NCBI RefSeq assembly: GCF_001746365.1
Contig: NZ_MJAJ01000005.1
Coordinates: forward strand, 528 to 64,527
DNA: 64,000 bases
Source of the DNA: Streptomyces sp. LUP30
Lineage (GTDB): Bacteria > Actinomycetota > Actinomycetes > Streptomycetales > Streptomycetaceae
Direction: 5' to 3'
The notes under the pieces are model-generated. The model did not search any database, had not been told where the DNA came from, and saw nothing but the letters and a program-made list of their open reading frames with translations. Both the position numbers and the translations under genes were made by a program. Within the stretch, counting starts at the first letter, position 1, and the number at the start of each line of letters is the position of its first letter. This document shows positions 33,966-43,342 of this stretch, piece after piece.

Positions 33966-34736
33966 ATGGTTGTGCGAGCCGCGGTCCGGCACCTCCGAGA
34001 CCACCGTCGCCGGACAGCCGACCGCAGATTCGGCGCCCGGCTGCTGGGAGCCGCCCTCGTCGCCGCCGTCGCGGCCGTGCCCTTCGCGCTGCTGCTGGTC
34101 CTCGTAGAGGGCCAGTGGCGGCCGCTGCGCCGCCTGGACGCGGGCGCCGCCGAGCGACTGCACCACACGGCCGTGACCCATCCGGCATGGACCGGTGTCC
34201 TGCGCTTCCTGTCCGACTGGGTCTGGGACCCGGCCGTCCTGCGCACGGCCGTCGCCCTGCTCACCGTTTGGCTGCTGTACCGCAGGGCCTGGCGGCTGGC
34301 CGCCTGGTCCGCCGTGACGGCGGTGGCCGGCGGACTGATCGGGCTCCTGGTCAAGACGGTGGTCGAGCGGGCCAGGCCGTCCCTGGAGGATCCGGTGGCG
34401 CACGCCCCGGGATTCTCCTTCCCGTCCGGTCACGCGATGACGGCCACCACGTCGTTCGCCGTGCTGTTGCTGGTCCTGCTGCCCGTGGCGCCGCGCGCCT
34501 GGCGTCCTGTGTGCTGGTGCGTCGCGGTGGTGTCGGTGCTCGGAGTGGGCTTCACCCGGGTCGCGCTCGGCGTGCACTGGTTCAGCGACGTGGTGGGCGG
34601 CTGGCTGCTCGGCCTGGCCGTCGTGACCCTCACCGCCTGGGCCTTCGAGGCCTGGCGCGCCGAGGCCGGCCGGGCCCACGCCGAGGTGAGCGAGGGGCTG
34701 GAGCCGGAACTCGTCGACGCCCACCCCGAACCGTGA
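33966..34736 (+). CDS. PAP2-family membrane phosphatase
   Basis: 256 residues with six predicted helices. It has the full acid-phosphatase signature: KTVVERARPS, FSFPSGHAM and TRVALGVHWFSDVVGG. These supply the catalytic His pair and the phosphate-binding Lys/Arg. Likely substrates are undecaprenyl pyrophosphate or phosphatidic acid on the outer membrane face. Its ATG abuts the stop of the YihY gene, so the two are coupled. The 34737-34939 interval before the convergent carotenoid genes shows no gene or strong hairpin. Confidence 0.9.
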   Translation: MVVRAAVRHLRDHRRRTADRRFGARLLGAALVAAVAAVPFALLLVLVEGQWRPLRRLDAGAAERLHHTAVTHPAWTGVLRFLSDWVWDPAVLRTAVALLTVWLLYRRAWRLAAWSAVTAVAGGLIGLLVKTVVERARPSLEDPVAHAPGFSFPSGHAMTATTSFAVLLLVLLPVAPRAWRPVCWCVAVVSVLGVGFTRVALGVHWFSDVVGGWLLGLAVVTLTAWAFEAWRAEAGRAHAEVSEGLEPELVDAHPEP

Positions 34737-34939
34737 GCGCCGGTCTCGATCGAACGGGCGGGCTCCCCTTCTCGTCGTCCTCGCGGCCGTCCCGCTGGTG
34801 GCTCTCCGCCCGTGGGCCCGGTCGTCGAACGCTCATGGCCTGCGGCTACGAAGCCCGGGGCGACAGCGGTCGGCCGAGGCGGCGTTGACGCATACCGGTT
34901 GACGGTGGCCGGGTCGACGGCGCCCACCCGCGCACGGGG

Positions 34940-36492
34940 TCACCCCAGTCGTGCGAGCCCGCGCAGTGCCGCGCTGCGTCCGCGGTCGGGCACCGTCCAC
35001 AGGGTCTGGCCTCTGACTCCCCAGCGCTCCAGGAGCGCGTTCGCGGCGAGGAAACCGCTCGTGGCCGCACGTTCCATCAGGGCCACGGGCAGGTCCGTGC
35101 GCACGAGGTCGCCGGCCACCACCAGTGCGGGATCGGAGGTGCGTACGGTCGGCCGGTCGCGGTATCCGCCGACCGGGAACAGCGGACAGTCCGCCCGCCA
35201 CTCGTGCCGCTCGTCGACCACCGTCGCCGCGCGCGTCTCCGGATACACCCGGTGCAGTTGCTCCACCAGGCGTTTCTGCTCGACGTCGCGGACCGCACGC
35301 TCGGGCAGGGCGTAGGCGTGCAGTTCGACGACGGACCCGCCGGTGCGCGAGGCCCAGCGCGCCGACTCCCCCTCCCAGCGCTCCAGCACGCTGACGTTGT
35401 CGAGGGTTCCGTAGCCGCTGGTACCCAGGAAGCCGGGGCGGTCGGCGGCGACCGGGCGGTCCAGCCACAGGCGTGACACGAGGAACGGCGGCGCGGCGCG
35501 GAGCCGGGTGATCCGCTCCCGCCAGCCGGCGTCCGCCAGGCGGGGGGAGCGGGCGACGAGGGAGCCGAGGCCTTCGGTGTCCAGGGCGAGGACGGTGGTG
35601 TCGTGGCGCCGTTCCGTCGTGTCCGTGGCGACGACGAAGCCGCCGTCCTCGGCGGGTTCGACGGTCTCGACGCGGGCGCCGGTGCGCACGTCGACGCCGT
35701 GGCCGCGCAGGTAGTCGGCCAGTGGCTCCCACAGGGCGGCCGGGAAGGGCTCGTCGGGCACGTCGAAGAGCAGGCCTTCCGCCGAGCCCAGGAAGTAGAT
35801 GTGGAACATCAACACCATCTCCGCCGCGGACAGTCGGCGCGGATCGGCGAAGAAGCTCCGGGAGAACACCTCGAACGCGAGGTGGTGTGCGGCCTCCGGG
35901 AAGCGGATCGAGTGGAGGAAGTCATGTGCGCTGACGTCGTCGAGCCGCTCGTAGACCTCGGGGACGCGGACGTCCAGCAGCGGCAGTGCGGCCACCGGGT
36001 TCATGCGGGCGAGGTCGCGCAGTGTGAAGGTCGGGCTCAGGGCCACGAAACCGAGGGCGCTCCACGGCGGGGTGCGCGGGACGTGCCGGAAGCTGTCGTG
36101 CACGCCGCTGCCGTGGCGGAGCGGGTAGTCGGGCAGGCCACGCAGACGGGCGAGCCCCGGATCGGTGCTCGCAGCAGTCCGCGCAGGTTGTAGTACTGCC
36201 GGAAGAACGCGTGGAAGCCGCGGCTCATGGTGACGGTGCTGCCGTCGGAGAGGACGGTCGGCCGGCCGGACAGCCGTCCGCCCAGGGCGGGACCGCGTTC
36301 GTAGAGCGTGACCCGCACGCCCTTCTCGGCCAGGCCCGTGGCGGCCGCGAGCCCCGCGATGCCGCCGCCGACGACCGCCGCCGTCACGGGGCGGCCGACG
36401 GCGACGCGTGGTGTGCCCGGGGCGGGCAGGACGGTGCGGGCGCGCCGGTCCCGGCCGCGGCGGGCGGCGTCCGGTCGCCGGGTTCGGGTCAT
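34940..36492 (-). pseudogene. crtU: crtU: beta-carotene desaturase/methylase (isorenieratene synthase), frameshifted
   Basis: The N-terminal frame from ATG 36492 encodes VVGGGIAGLAAATGLAEKGV (FAD site) through HAFFRQYYNLRGLLR. The rest, from LARLRGLPDYPLRHGSGVHD to GLARLG, lies in another frame. One base is missing at about 36170-36171, after CTGCTGCG on the minus strand; restoring it gives a continuous 517-residue protein, the normal length for CrtU. The intact enzyme aromatises both rings of beta-carotene to isorenieratene. All other parts look conserved, so the break is recent or is a sequencing error. The start overlaps the crtT stop by 4 bases. Confidence 0.82.
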
Positions 36493-37220
36493 CGGCCGTC
36501 CTCCGCGGCCGGGCCGGGGCGGCGGGCGACGACGGTGTGGGTGATGCCGGTCTGCCAGCCGGGCAGGGGCAGCGCCCTGACGTCCTGGAAACCGGCGGCG
36601 CGGACCCGGGCGGCGAAGCGGTCCGCCGTGTCGAAGTCCACGACGCTGCGCCACAGGTGCCGGTACAGGTCGCCGTCGCCGAGGAGGGTGGCGACGGGCA
36701 GGACGAGTCCGCGGCACACCCCGGTCCACACCGCGCGGTGGACGCCCCGGCCGCTGAGCGTGTATTCGTGCACCGCGAGACGCCCGTGCGGCGCGAGCAC
36801 GTCGCTCACCGCGCCGAGCACCGCGTCGGGGTCGGTGACGTTGCGGAAGAGGTAGGCGGCGAAGACCGCGTCGAAGGGTCCCCGCACGCCTGCTTCCGCC
36901 AGTCCTTCGGCGGGGGCCCGTACGAAGGTCACCCCGTCCCGCCACGGTTTGCGCGCGGCGCGCTCCAGCATCCCGGCGGAGGCGTCCACCGCGGTGATCT
37001 CGGCGCCGGGGAGGACCGCGGCGAGGGCGGCCGTCGAGGCGCCGGTGCCGCACCCGAGATCCAGTACGCGCAGTCCGGCGCCGCCGTCGGGCAGGCCGAG
37101 GCGGCGCGCGGAGCGGCGCAGGTGGCCGTGGTAGCCGGGGTTGGCGGCGACCAGGGTGTCGTAGCTGCGAGAAGCGTGGTCGAACGCGGCGGCCAGGTCC
37201 TCGTCGCGCAGCAGGGTCAT
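36489..37220 (-). CDS. crtT: CrtT-like SAM methyltransferase
   Basis: A 243-residue UbiE-type class I methyltransferase. RVLDLGCGTGASTAALAAVLPGA is motif I, ITAVDAS motif Post I, and FDAVFAAYLFRNVTDPD matches the ubiquinone/menaquinone methyltransferase group. Encoded between crtY and crtU in the same direction, as in isorenieratene clusters of Streptomyces, where the gene is called crtT; its exact step is not proven. ATG 37220 has GAGAGGAG ahead. The 128-base gap to crtY contains a short GC-rich hairpin (37290-37305). Confidence 0.8.
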   Translation of the reverse strand: MTLLRDEDLAAAFDHASRSYDTLVAANPGYHGHLRRSARRLGLPDGGAGLRVLDLGCGTGASTAALAAVLPGAEITAVDASAGMLERAARKPWRDGVTFVRAPAEGLAEAGVRGPFDAVFAAYLFRNVTDPDAVLGAVSDVLAPHGRLAVHEYTLSGRGVHRAVWTGVCRGLVLPVATLLGDGDLYRHLWRSVVDFDTADRFAARVRAAGFQDVRALPLPGWQTGITHTVVARRPGPAAEDGR

Positions 37221-37348
37221 GCGGTCTCCTCTCGTGGGCGGGCGGCCTGCCGGGGTACGGCCGGGGCAGCCGGAGCGGGGCGGGGCGGCGGCGGAGGTCT
37301 CCGCCGAGTGGTCGGGGTGCTCGGGGCTCGGGTCGTGCTTCGTGTCGC

Positions 37349-38545
37349 TCACCGGCCGGCAGGGGGCGGCTTGCGGGCCAGCCAGGGCAGTTCCGCCGCG
37401 CAGCGCAGCATCGGCAGGACGGGGGTGCGGACGCCGACGGAGAGGTCCTCGTGCAGGCGGGTGCCGCCGTCGAGGAATCGCAGCAGCCGTTCCATCGGCA
37501 CCCCTGCGAAGAGCCGCCCGAAGAACGCGGCCCCGTCGACGCGGCCGGTGTCCAGTGCCCGCAGCATCACCGCGTCCATGGCGCGCGAGCGGGCCGAATG
37601 GGCGGGCGGCGGCATCGGGTGGCGGCCCGCGCGCAGGGCGTCCGCGACGGTGCGGGTCTGGCGCTGGACGGCGGAGAACGTGTAGCCGGTGGACGGCCGG
37701 GTGGCGCCCCCCGCGGCGCCGATGCGGAAGACGGACGGCGCCGGCCGGCGGAAGAACCGGGCGTCGGTCATGGGGATCACGCCGGTCTCGGTCGCGGTGA
37801 CGTCGAAGCCGCCGAGGCGCAGCACGTCGTGGGTGTAGCGGCGCAGTTCGCGCTCGTACGCCTCGCGGGGCAGGACGGCGCCGGAGAACAGGGTGTACTC
37901 CACGAGCGCCTCATGACGTCCGGTGGGCAGGAGGTAGCCGAAGGCGAGGCCCCGGCGCGGCTGCGGCACCCTGAAGTCCATGAGGTCGACCGTGCCGGGG
38001 TCGAAAGCGGGCCGCTCGGTGCGGACGAACCAGCCGCGGAAGTGCTGCAACAGGGTGGTCCGGGCCGCGGGCAGGCGGGCGAGCGGCCGGGAGTCGAAGA
38101 CCCAGCGGGCGTGCACCGTCACCGGGCGGCCGTCGGCGGCACGGGCACGGATGTCGGCTCCGTCGGCCCCGCCGTTCACCGACTCGACGGTCGCCTCCAG
38201 TCGCCTGACGTCGTCGCCGTGCGCCAGATCGCGGGCCACCAGGCGCTCGAAGTCGTCGGAGCGCAGCATCTTGTAGCGCAGGGGGGCGATGTCGTCCTCG
38301 ATCGGCTGCCCGGCCCGGCCGTGCACCCGCAGCCTGCGCCATTCCGCGGTCAGCGCGGCATCGTACGGGCCGGGGCCCGGCTCCCAGAAGCACCAGGTCC
38401 GGCTCGGCGGGCGGAGCGGTCCGGGCGGCGCGTCCACCAGGACGGCGGACACGCGTCGGGCCCCGGGGGCGGCCTGCGTGAGCCGGTGGGCGAGGGACAG
38501 CCCCGCCGCTCCCGCGCCCAGGATGGCCACCTCAGCGTGCACCAC
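37349..38545 (-). CDS. crtY: Lycopene beta-cyclase (CrtY/CrtL type)
   Basis: 398 residues. VAILGAGAAGLSLAHRLTQ is the FAD-binding opening, PPSRTWCFWEPGP and RYKMLRSDDFERLV are cyclase-specific, and VFRIGAAGGATRPSTGYTF is the conserved C-terminal motif. It cyclises both ends of lycopene to beta-carotene. GTG 38545 with GGAGGGAG upstream is preferred, since the FAD motif then starts near residue 8; an ATG at 38617 is possible. Co-oriented with crtT and crtU. Confidence 0.9.
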   Translation of the reverse strand: MVHAEVAILGAGAAGLSLAHRLTQAAPGARRVSAVLVDAPPGPLRPPSRTWCFWEPGPGPYDAALTAEWRRLRVHGRAGQPIEDDIAPLRYKMLRSDDFERLVARDLAHGDDVRRLEATVESVNGGADGADIRARAADGRPVTVHARWVFDSRPLARLPAARTTLLQHFRGWFVRTERPAFDPGTVDLMDFRVPQPRRGLAFGYLLPTGRHEALVEYTLFSGAVLPREAYERELRRYTHDVLRLGGFDVTATETGVIPMTDARFFRRPAPSVFRIGAAGGATRPSTGYTFSAVQRQTRTVADALRAGRHPMPPPAHSARSRAMDAVMLRALDTGRVDGAAFFGRLFAGVPMERLLRFLDGGTRLHEDLSVGVRTPVLPMLRCAAELPWLARKPPPAGR

Positions 38546-38716
38546 GAGCCGCTCCCTCCGGTGTGTGCGTCCCACCGGCGGTGTGCGGGCAGCCGGTGAC
38601 CTGTCGGAAGCATTCACCCCGGAGGCGCTCCACGGATGCAGGCCTCGCCGGGGTCGTCGCCCGTCCGGGGCCCGACTGCCGGACGGACGAGCGCGGGGGG
38701 AGGTGAGCGGCCGGTC

Positions 38717-39127
38717 TCAGCGGTTCGACTCGCGGTGCCGTCCGGGCCGTAGGCGGGCGCGCAGGCGGGCGACGCAGCGGGCGACGGCCCGCGCCGCCGC
38801 GGCGGGGCATCGCAGGACGCGGACTGCGGCGCGCCGCACTGGGTGGGCGGTCGCTGAAGGAGTGGGCGGCGGCGGGGGACGGTCGGCGGCGAGGTGAGCG
38901 CGGATTGCGGTCCACACCCGGGTGGGTGGCGCCTGGAGGGTTTCACCCGGTCGGGTCAGACGCCCCGCGGCCGCGGCGCGTTCGTAGGCGGCCAGCCGTT
39001 CCCGGCACGGACGGCACAGGTCGAGATGGCCGGCCGCGGCCTCGTCCCAAGGCGCCCGGCTGCCGTCGAGGGCGCGGGAGACCAGTGCCGCGTGGGGGAT
39101 GTGGGGCAGTGCCGGGCGTTCGGCCAC
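38717..39127 (-). CDS. Zinc-finger anti-sigma-like protein
   Basis: 136 residues without membrane helices. The N-terminal half has H...AAGHLDLCRPCRERLAAYE, an H-x3-C-x2-C zinc-binding anti-sigma (ZAS/putative zinc-finger) motif. The C-terminus is strongly basic and low complexity. It lies 328 bases downstream of the ECF sigma gene on the same strand, so it is a natural candidate to bind that sigma factor. It is not overlapping, which leaves separate expression possible. Confidence 0.7.
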   Translation of the reverse strand: MAERPALPHIPHAALVSRALDGSRAPWDEAAAGHLDLCRPCRERLAAYERAAAAGRLTRPGETLQAPPTRVWTAIRAHLAADRPPPPPTPSATAHPVRRAAVRVLRCPAAAARAVARCVARLRARLRPGRHRESNR

Positions 39128-39455
39128 GCCGTCCTCCTGACGTCCTCACGGTCCGCCGCGCGGGCCCCCGCGCGACGGACGCGCGGTCCTCAGGCGGGCA
39201 GGGCTCCTTGTGACGGCTCTACGGGCACCACTACGGGCACAGGAGCGACGCCGGATGCACCGGCGCCCGACTCACCGGGACCGGCGGGGAGGGGGCGGAA
39301 GGGCGGGGCGCCCGGAAGGCGCGGCAAGGTTCGGGGCGGGCAGGCGGCGGAACGGTCGGAGGCGATCGGAAGCGGTCGGCGCCGATCGACCCGCGCCCCG
39401 CAACGTTCAGAAGTCGCATCGTTTTCGCATCGAATTACCCTCTGCTCGCCAACGG
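39128..39455. other. Gene-free region between sigma and anti-sigma-like genes
   Basis: No convincing gene is seen. It holds an imperfect GC hairpin at 39151-39180 just upstream of the anti-sigma-like start and the 11-bp-periodic TCGCATCG repeat at 39414-39432. The right end is AT-richer than its surroundings. Confidence 0.5.
39414..39432. promoter_or_regulatory. TCGCATCG-TTT-TCGCATCG direct repeat
   Basis: Two identical octamers (39414-39421 and 39425-39432) repeat every 11 bp, 24 bases beyond the sigma gene stop. GCATCG also appears in the sigma/crtE control region (40263-40268, and inverted at 40238-40243). Eleven-bp direct repeats are a known operator form for B12-dependent light regulators of carotenoid genes (CarH/LitR); no such regulator is in the window, so the link is inference. 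Confidence 0.4.
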
Positions 39456-40094
39456 TTACCTTCTGCGGTCGCTGACGCCCTCGTCGACGCCCTCCCCCTG
39501 GAGGCAGCGACCGAGCCGGTGCAGGCCGCGCCGGGCATGGCTCTTCACGGTGCCCAGCGGCCAGCCGGTGAGGTCGGCGATCTGCGGCTGCGTCAGATCG
39601 TCGTAGAAGGCCAGGGTGAGCACGCGGCGCTGGGCCGCGGGCAACCTGGCGAGCTCGCGGCCGATGAGGACGCGGTCCAGGACGGCGTCCGGCTGGGTGT
39701 AGCCGTCCGCGGACCCCACGGACATCCGCGCACCGGCCGCGGCCACGAGTTCGGCCCGCCGGGTGCGCGCCGCCAGGGCGTCGGCGATCTTGCGGCGGGT
39801 GATGCCGACCAGCCACGCGCTCAGCGTGCCGCGCTCGGGCGCGAATCCGGCTCGGCCCCGCCAAGCGGCCAGGAACACCGTCTGGGTGACGTCCTCCGCC
39901 TCGCGCGCGTCTCCCAGCGAGCGCCGCCCGAGGGTGTAGACCAGAGCGCCCCACCGGTGGTAGGCGGCGACGAGACAGGCCTCGTCGCCGGCCGCGAACC
40001 CCGCGGCGAGTTCCTCGTCGGCCAGGGAGTCCTCGGCCGGAGCCCACAGCGGGATGCTGTCGATGGCCGGCTCGGTGACTTGGCGTGCCGTCAT
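39456..40094 (-). CDS. ECF-type sigma factor (SigK/LitS-like) of the carotenoid cluster
   Basis: 212 residues. Region 2 is visible as ALVYTLGRRSLGDAREAEDVTQTVFLAAW (quoted in part) and region 4 as LPAAQRRVLTLAFYDDLTQP followed by GWPLGTVKSHARRGLHRL, the DNA-binding helix for the -35 element. No extra C-terminal domain. ATG 40094 is preferred, with GAGGAG 8 bases upstream. It diverges from crtE and lies upstream of crtY-crtT-crtU, the position occupied in Streptomyces by the light-induced sigma factor LitS, and so probably drives crt transcription. Confidence 0.85.
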   Translation of the reverse strand: MTARQVTEPAIDSIPLWAPAEDSLADEELAAGFAAGDEACLVAAYHRWGALVYTLGRRSLGDAREAEDVTQTVFLAAWRGRAGFAPERGTLSAWLVGITRRKIADALAARTRRAELVAAAGARMSVGSADGYTQPDAVLDRVLIGRELARLPAAQRRVLTLAFYDDLTQPQIADLTGWPLGTVKSHARRGLHRLGRCLQGEGVDEGVSDRRR

Positions 40095-40433
40095 GATGCT
40101 GCTCCTCGTGCGGGCGGTGACCGTGCCGTCTCTCGGGGCGGGCGGCCGGGGGACCTGGTCTCCGAGAGCGGCCCCGCCTGCCGTGCTCGCGGTCGCCGTC
40201 GGCGACCGCCACTCCCCCACCATGCGAAGCGCGCGAGCGATGCGACAACTTGCGTCGTCCTTGCATCGTTTCTCCGCCGCGGCCGCCCTCGTGAGCCCGT
40301 GCGTTCCGTCGCCCCTTTCGGCCCACCGGCCGAGAACGACCGCACGTTCTCCCCGGATGGCGCATCCGGGGACGCCCCTGTCGCGGAAGGCATTACGTCA
40401 GACACCCAGGCGACCGAGGCGAGAGGAACCGGG
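40095..40433. promoter_or_regulatory. Divergent control region between sigma factor and crtE
   Basis: No gene. Symmetric elements seen: GCGGTCGCC-gtc-GGCGACCGC hairpin (40189-40209); CGATGC (40238-40243) facing GCATCG (40263-40268), with GCAAG-N6-GCAAG direct repeats between them on the minus strand; GAGAAC-N8-GTTCTC (40332-40351); and a perfect 10-bp hairpin with 3-base loop (40350-40372) about 60 bases before the crtE ATG. The last could lie in the crtE leader. No -35/-10 pair is certain. Confidence 0.45.
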
Positions 40434-41765
40434 ATGCGTCCCACCGAGGCGAAGGATCTTCCTGTGGCCCAGAAGGCACCGGACCCTCACACCGTGCGGC
40501 CCGCAGGCGGGTTCCCCCTGCTCGGAGAGGACCTCCCCGCCCCGGGCGCACCCTCGGAAGCGCGCAGGCCCCAGCGGCTCCGGCTGGACGGCGCCGCCCT
40601 GGAGGACGTCGACGGGGATGTGCCCGCCGCCGTGGGCCGCCTCCTCGACGACCTTTTGAGCGAACGGGTGGAACGCGCCGTCGCCCTCGACCCGGTCTTC
40701 GGGCACGACCTCGCCGAACGCGTCGCCGCCTTCACTCTGGAGGGGGGCAAGCGCATGCGTTCGCGGTTCGTGTGGTGGGCTCTGCGGGCCTGCGGCGGCG
40801 GCCCGGTCGAGGCGGAAGCCGCCCTGCGGGTCGGCGCCGCCCTCGAGCTGATCCAGACCTGCGCACTCGTCCACGACGACGTCATGGACGGCTCCCGGCT
40901 GCGTCGCGGCCGGCCCGTCCTGCACGCGGACGTCGCCGCCCAGTACGCCGGCGCCGTAGCGCCCGAGGCCGGCCGGCGCTTCGGCGAGGCCGCAGCGATA
41001 CTCGCCGGCGACCTCGCCCTGGCCTGGGCGGACGACACGGTCGCGGACATCGAGATGGAGCCGGACACCGCCCGCAGGGTGCGCGACCTGTGGAGCACGA
41101 TGCGCACGGAGATGGTGGCCGGTCAGTACCTGGACATCCAGGGCCAGGTCACCTCCTCCGTCTCGCTGGCCCGTGCCGTGCGCGCCGCCTGTCTCAAGAG
41201 CGCGCTGTACTCGGTGGAGCGTCCGCTGGCGCTGGGAGCCGCTTTGGCGGGCGCGGACACCGCGCGCACGGCCGCCCTGTGCTCGGCGGGCCGTTGCGTC
41301 GGCATCGCGTTCCAGTTGCGCGACGACCTCACCGACCTGTTCGGCGACCCCACGCGCACCGGAAAGCCGACGGGCGGCGACATCCGGGCGGGCAAACCCA
41401 CGTACCTGGCAGCGGTGGCCCGGGCCCGGGCGGAGTCCACGGGTGACCGGCGCGCCCTGGCCGTGCTGCGTCGTTCGCTGGGCCGCGCCGATCTCTCCGA
41501 CCGAGGGCTCGGCGAGGTCCGTGAGGTGCTGGTGACCACCGGTGCCCGTGACGTCGTCGAGGCGAAGATCGACCGGCTGGTCTCCCAGGGCATGCGTCAT
41601 CTGGACTCCGCGGCGCTGGAGCCGCAGGGCCGCAGGCGTCTGCGGGAGCTTCTGCACGCGGCGGCCGGCACGGTCCCCGTGCCCGCTCCAGGACCCTGCG
41701 GAGCGGACCAGGGCATGCCTGTCTCCGCGCTGCTGACCGTCGGCGCCGAGGGAGGTGTCCGATGA
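40434..41765 (+). CDS. crtE: Geranylgeranyl diphosphate synthase (CrtE)
   Basis: 443-residue trans-prenyltransferase. GGKRMRSRF binds the diphosphate; the first Asp-rich motif is LVHDDVMDGS (about 147-152) and the second QLRDDLTDLFGD, followed by KPTGGDIRAGKPT. It condenses FPP and IPP to GGPP, the first committed carotenoid precursor. The first about 60 residues and the C-terminal about 30 are extra to the fold, common in Streptomyces CrtE. ATG 40434 has AGAGGA 7 bases upstream; the frame is open far upstream by chance. Its stop overlaps crtI by 4 bases. Confidence 0.92.
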   Translation: MRPTEAKDLPVAQKAPDPHTVRPAGGFPLLGEDLPAPGAPSEARRPQRLRLDGAALEDVDGDVPAAVGRLLDDLLSERVERAVALDPVFGHDLAERVAAFTLEGGKRMRSRFVWWALRACGGGPVEAEAALRVGAALELIQTCALVHDDVMDGSRLRRGRPVLHADVAAQYAGAVAPEAGRRFGEAAAILAGDLALAWADDTVADIEMEPDTARRVRDLWSTMRTEMVAGQYLDIQGQVTSSVSLARAVRAACLKSALYSVERPLALGAALAGADTARTAALCSAGRCVGIAFQLRDDLTDLFGDPTRTGKPTGGDIRAGKPTYLAAVARARAESTGDRRALAVLRRSLGRADLSDRGLGEVREVLVTTGARDVVEAKIDRLVSQGMRHLDSAALEPQGRRRLRELLHAAAGTVPVPAPGPCGADQGMPVSALLTVGAEGGVR

Positions 41766-43342
41766 CCCGGACCGTCTCCGGCCCCACGGATCACGTGGTC
41801 GTGGTGGGCGCCGGGCTCTCCGGTCTCGCGGCCGCACTGCACCTGCTCGGCGCGGGTCGCCGGGTCACCCTCGTGGAGCGGGACGCGCTGCCCGGGGGCC
41901 GAGCCGGACGACTGGAGCGCGGCGGCTACCGCATCGACACCGGTCCCACCGTGCTGACCATGCCCGACCTCGCCGACGAGGCGTTCTCCGCGGTCGGCGA
42001 GAACCTGCGCGACCGCGTCGACCTCGTCCCCCTGCACCCCGCCTACCAGGCGCGGTTCGCGGACGGCGGCAGCCTGGACGTGCACACCGACGCGGCGGCG
42101 ATGGAGGCGGAGGTCGAACGGTTCGCCGGAGCCGACGAGGCCGCGGGCTACCGGCGGCTGCGCCGATGGCTGGAGCAGCTGTACCGCGCCCAGATGCGTC
42201 GCTTCATCGACGCCAACTTCGACTCCCCGCTGCAGCTGCTGACCCCGGACCTGGCGCGGCTCGCCGCCCTCCGCGGGTTCGGACGGCTGGACGCGGGGAT
42301 CGGCCGTCACCTGCGCGACGAACGTCTGCGCCGAGTCTTCTCCTTCCAGGCGCTCTACGCCGGAGTCGCCCCGGCTCGGGCCCTCGCCGCATACGCCGTG
42401 ATCGCCTACATGGACACCGTCGCCGGCGTGTACTTCCCCCGCGGCGGCATGCACGCCCTGCCGCAGGCCATGGCGGACGCCGCTGCGCAGGCGGGCGCCG
42501 ACCTGCGCTTCGGACGGACCGTGACCCGGCTGGAACGTTCCGCCGGCCGTGTCACCGCCGTCGTCACCGACCAGGACCGCATCCCGTGCGACGCCGTGGT
42601 CCTGACCCCGGACCTTCCGGTCTCCTACGGCCTGCTCGGTCGCCCCCCGCGCCGTCCGCTGCGCATCAGACACGCCCCCTCGGCCGTCGTCCTGCACGTC
42701 GGCACCGACCGGACGTGGCCCGGACTCGGCCATCACACGCTGTCCTTCGGCAGGGAGTGGCGCCGCACCTTCGACGAACTCACCCGTGACGGCCGTCTGA
42801 TGAGCGACCCGTCGCTGCTCATCACCCGTCCCACCGCCACCGACCCGACGCTCGCCCCGCCCGGTCACCACCTCCACTACATCCTTGCCCCCTGCCCGAA
42901 CACCGACATCGGGCCGGACGCCGCCGCCTGGGGCGATCTCGGCCCGCGCTACCGCGACGACGTCCTGCGGGAACTCGACCGGCGCGGCTTCGACGGCATC
43001 GCGGAGGCGATCGAGGAGCAGGTGCTCGTCACCCCGGCCGACTGGACGGCCCAGGGGCACGCGGCCGGCACCCCCTTCTCGGCCGCCCACACGTTCGCGC
43101 AGACCGGACCGTTCCGGCCGCGCAACCTGGTCCGCGGCGCCGACAACGCCGTACTCGCCGGATGCGGCACCACACCGGGCGTCGGCGTCCCCACCGTGCT
43201 GCTGTCCGGCAAGCTCGCCGCGGCCCGCATCACCGGGCGGCACGCGGCCGTCGTCCCCCGGCGTCCGCGTGCCGTACCGCGCGTGCCGAAAGCGCCCGCC
43301 CTGCCGGACGTGCCGACCGTGTCCAAAGGAGCACCTTCATGA
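41762..43342 (+). CDS. crtI: Phytoene desaturase (CrtI)
   Basis: 526-residue FAD-dependent carotenoid desaturase. [20 protein letters not shown] is the dinucleotide fold near residue 13; [15 protein letters not shown] and the C-terminal [20 protein letters not shown] are the bacterial-type phytoene dehydrogenase signatures. It introduces four double bonds into phytoene to make lycopene. The C-terminal about 25 residues are a Pro/Arg/Val tail. Overlaps crtE and crtB by 4 bases each (ATGA), so the three are translationally coupled. Confidence 0.93.
   Translation: MTRTVSGPTDHVVVVGAGLSGLAAALHLLGAGRRVTLVERDALPGGRAGRLERGGYRIDTGPTVLTMPDLADEAFSAVGENLRDRVDLVPLHPAYQARFADGGSLDVHTDAAAMEAEVERFAGADEAAGYRRLRRWLEQLYRAQMRRFIDANFDSPLQLLTPDLARLAALRGFGRLDAGIGRHLRDERLRRVFSFQALYAGVAPARALAAYAVIAYMDTVAGVYFPRGGMHALPQAMADAAAQAGADLRFGRTVTRLERSAGRVTAVVTDQDRIPCDAVVLTPDLPVSYGLLGRPPRRPLRIRHAPSAVVLHVGTDRTWPGLGHHTLSFGREWRRTFDELTRDGRLMSDPSLLITRPTATDPTLAPPGHHLHYILAPCPNTDIGPDAAAWGDLGPRYRDDVLRELDRRGFDGIAEAIEEQVLVTPADWTAQGHAAGTPFSAAHTFAQTGPFRPRNLVRGADNAVLAGCGTTPGVGVPTVLLSGKLAAARITGRHAAVVPRRPRAVPRVPKAPALPDVPTVSKGAPS

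Noticed and set aside
39210..40433. Open frame continuing about 400 codons upstream of crtE
   Set aside because: It runs antisense through the sigma factor gene; CrtE homology begins after 40434, where a ribosome site is present.
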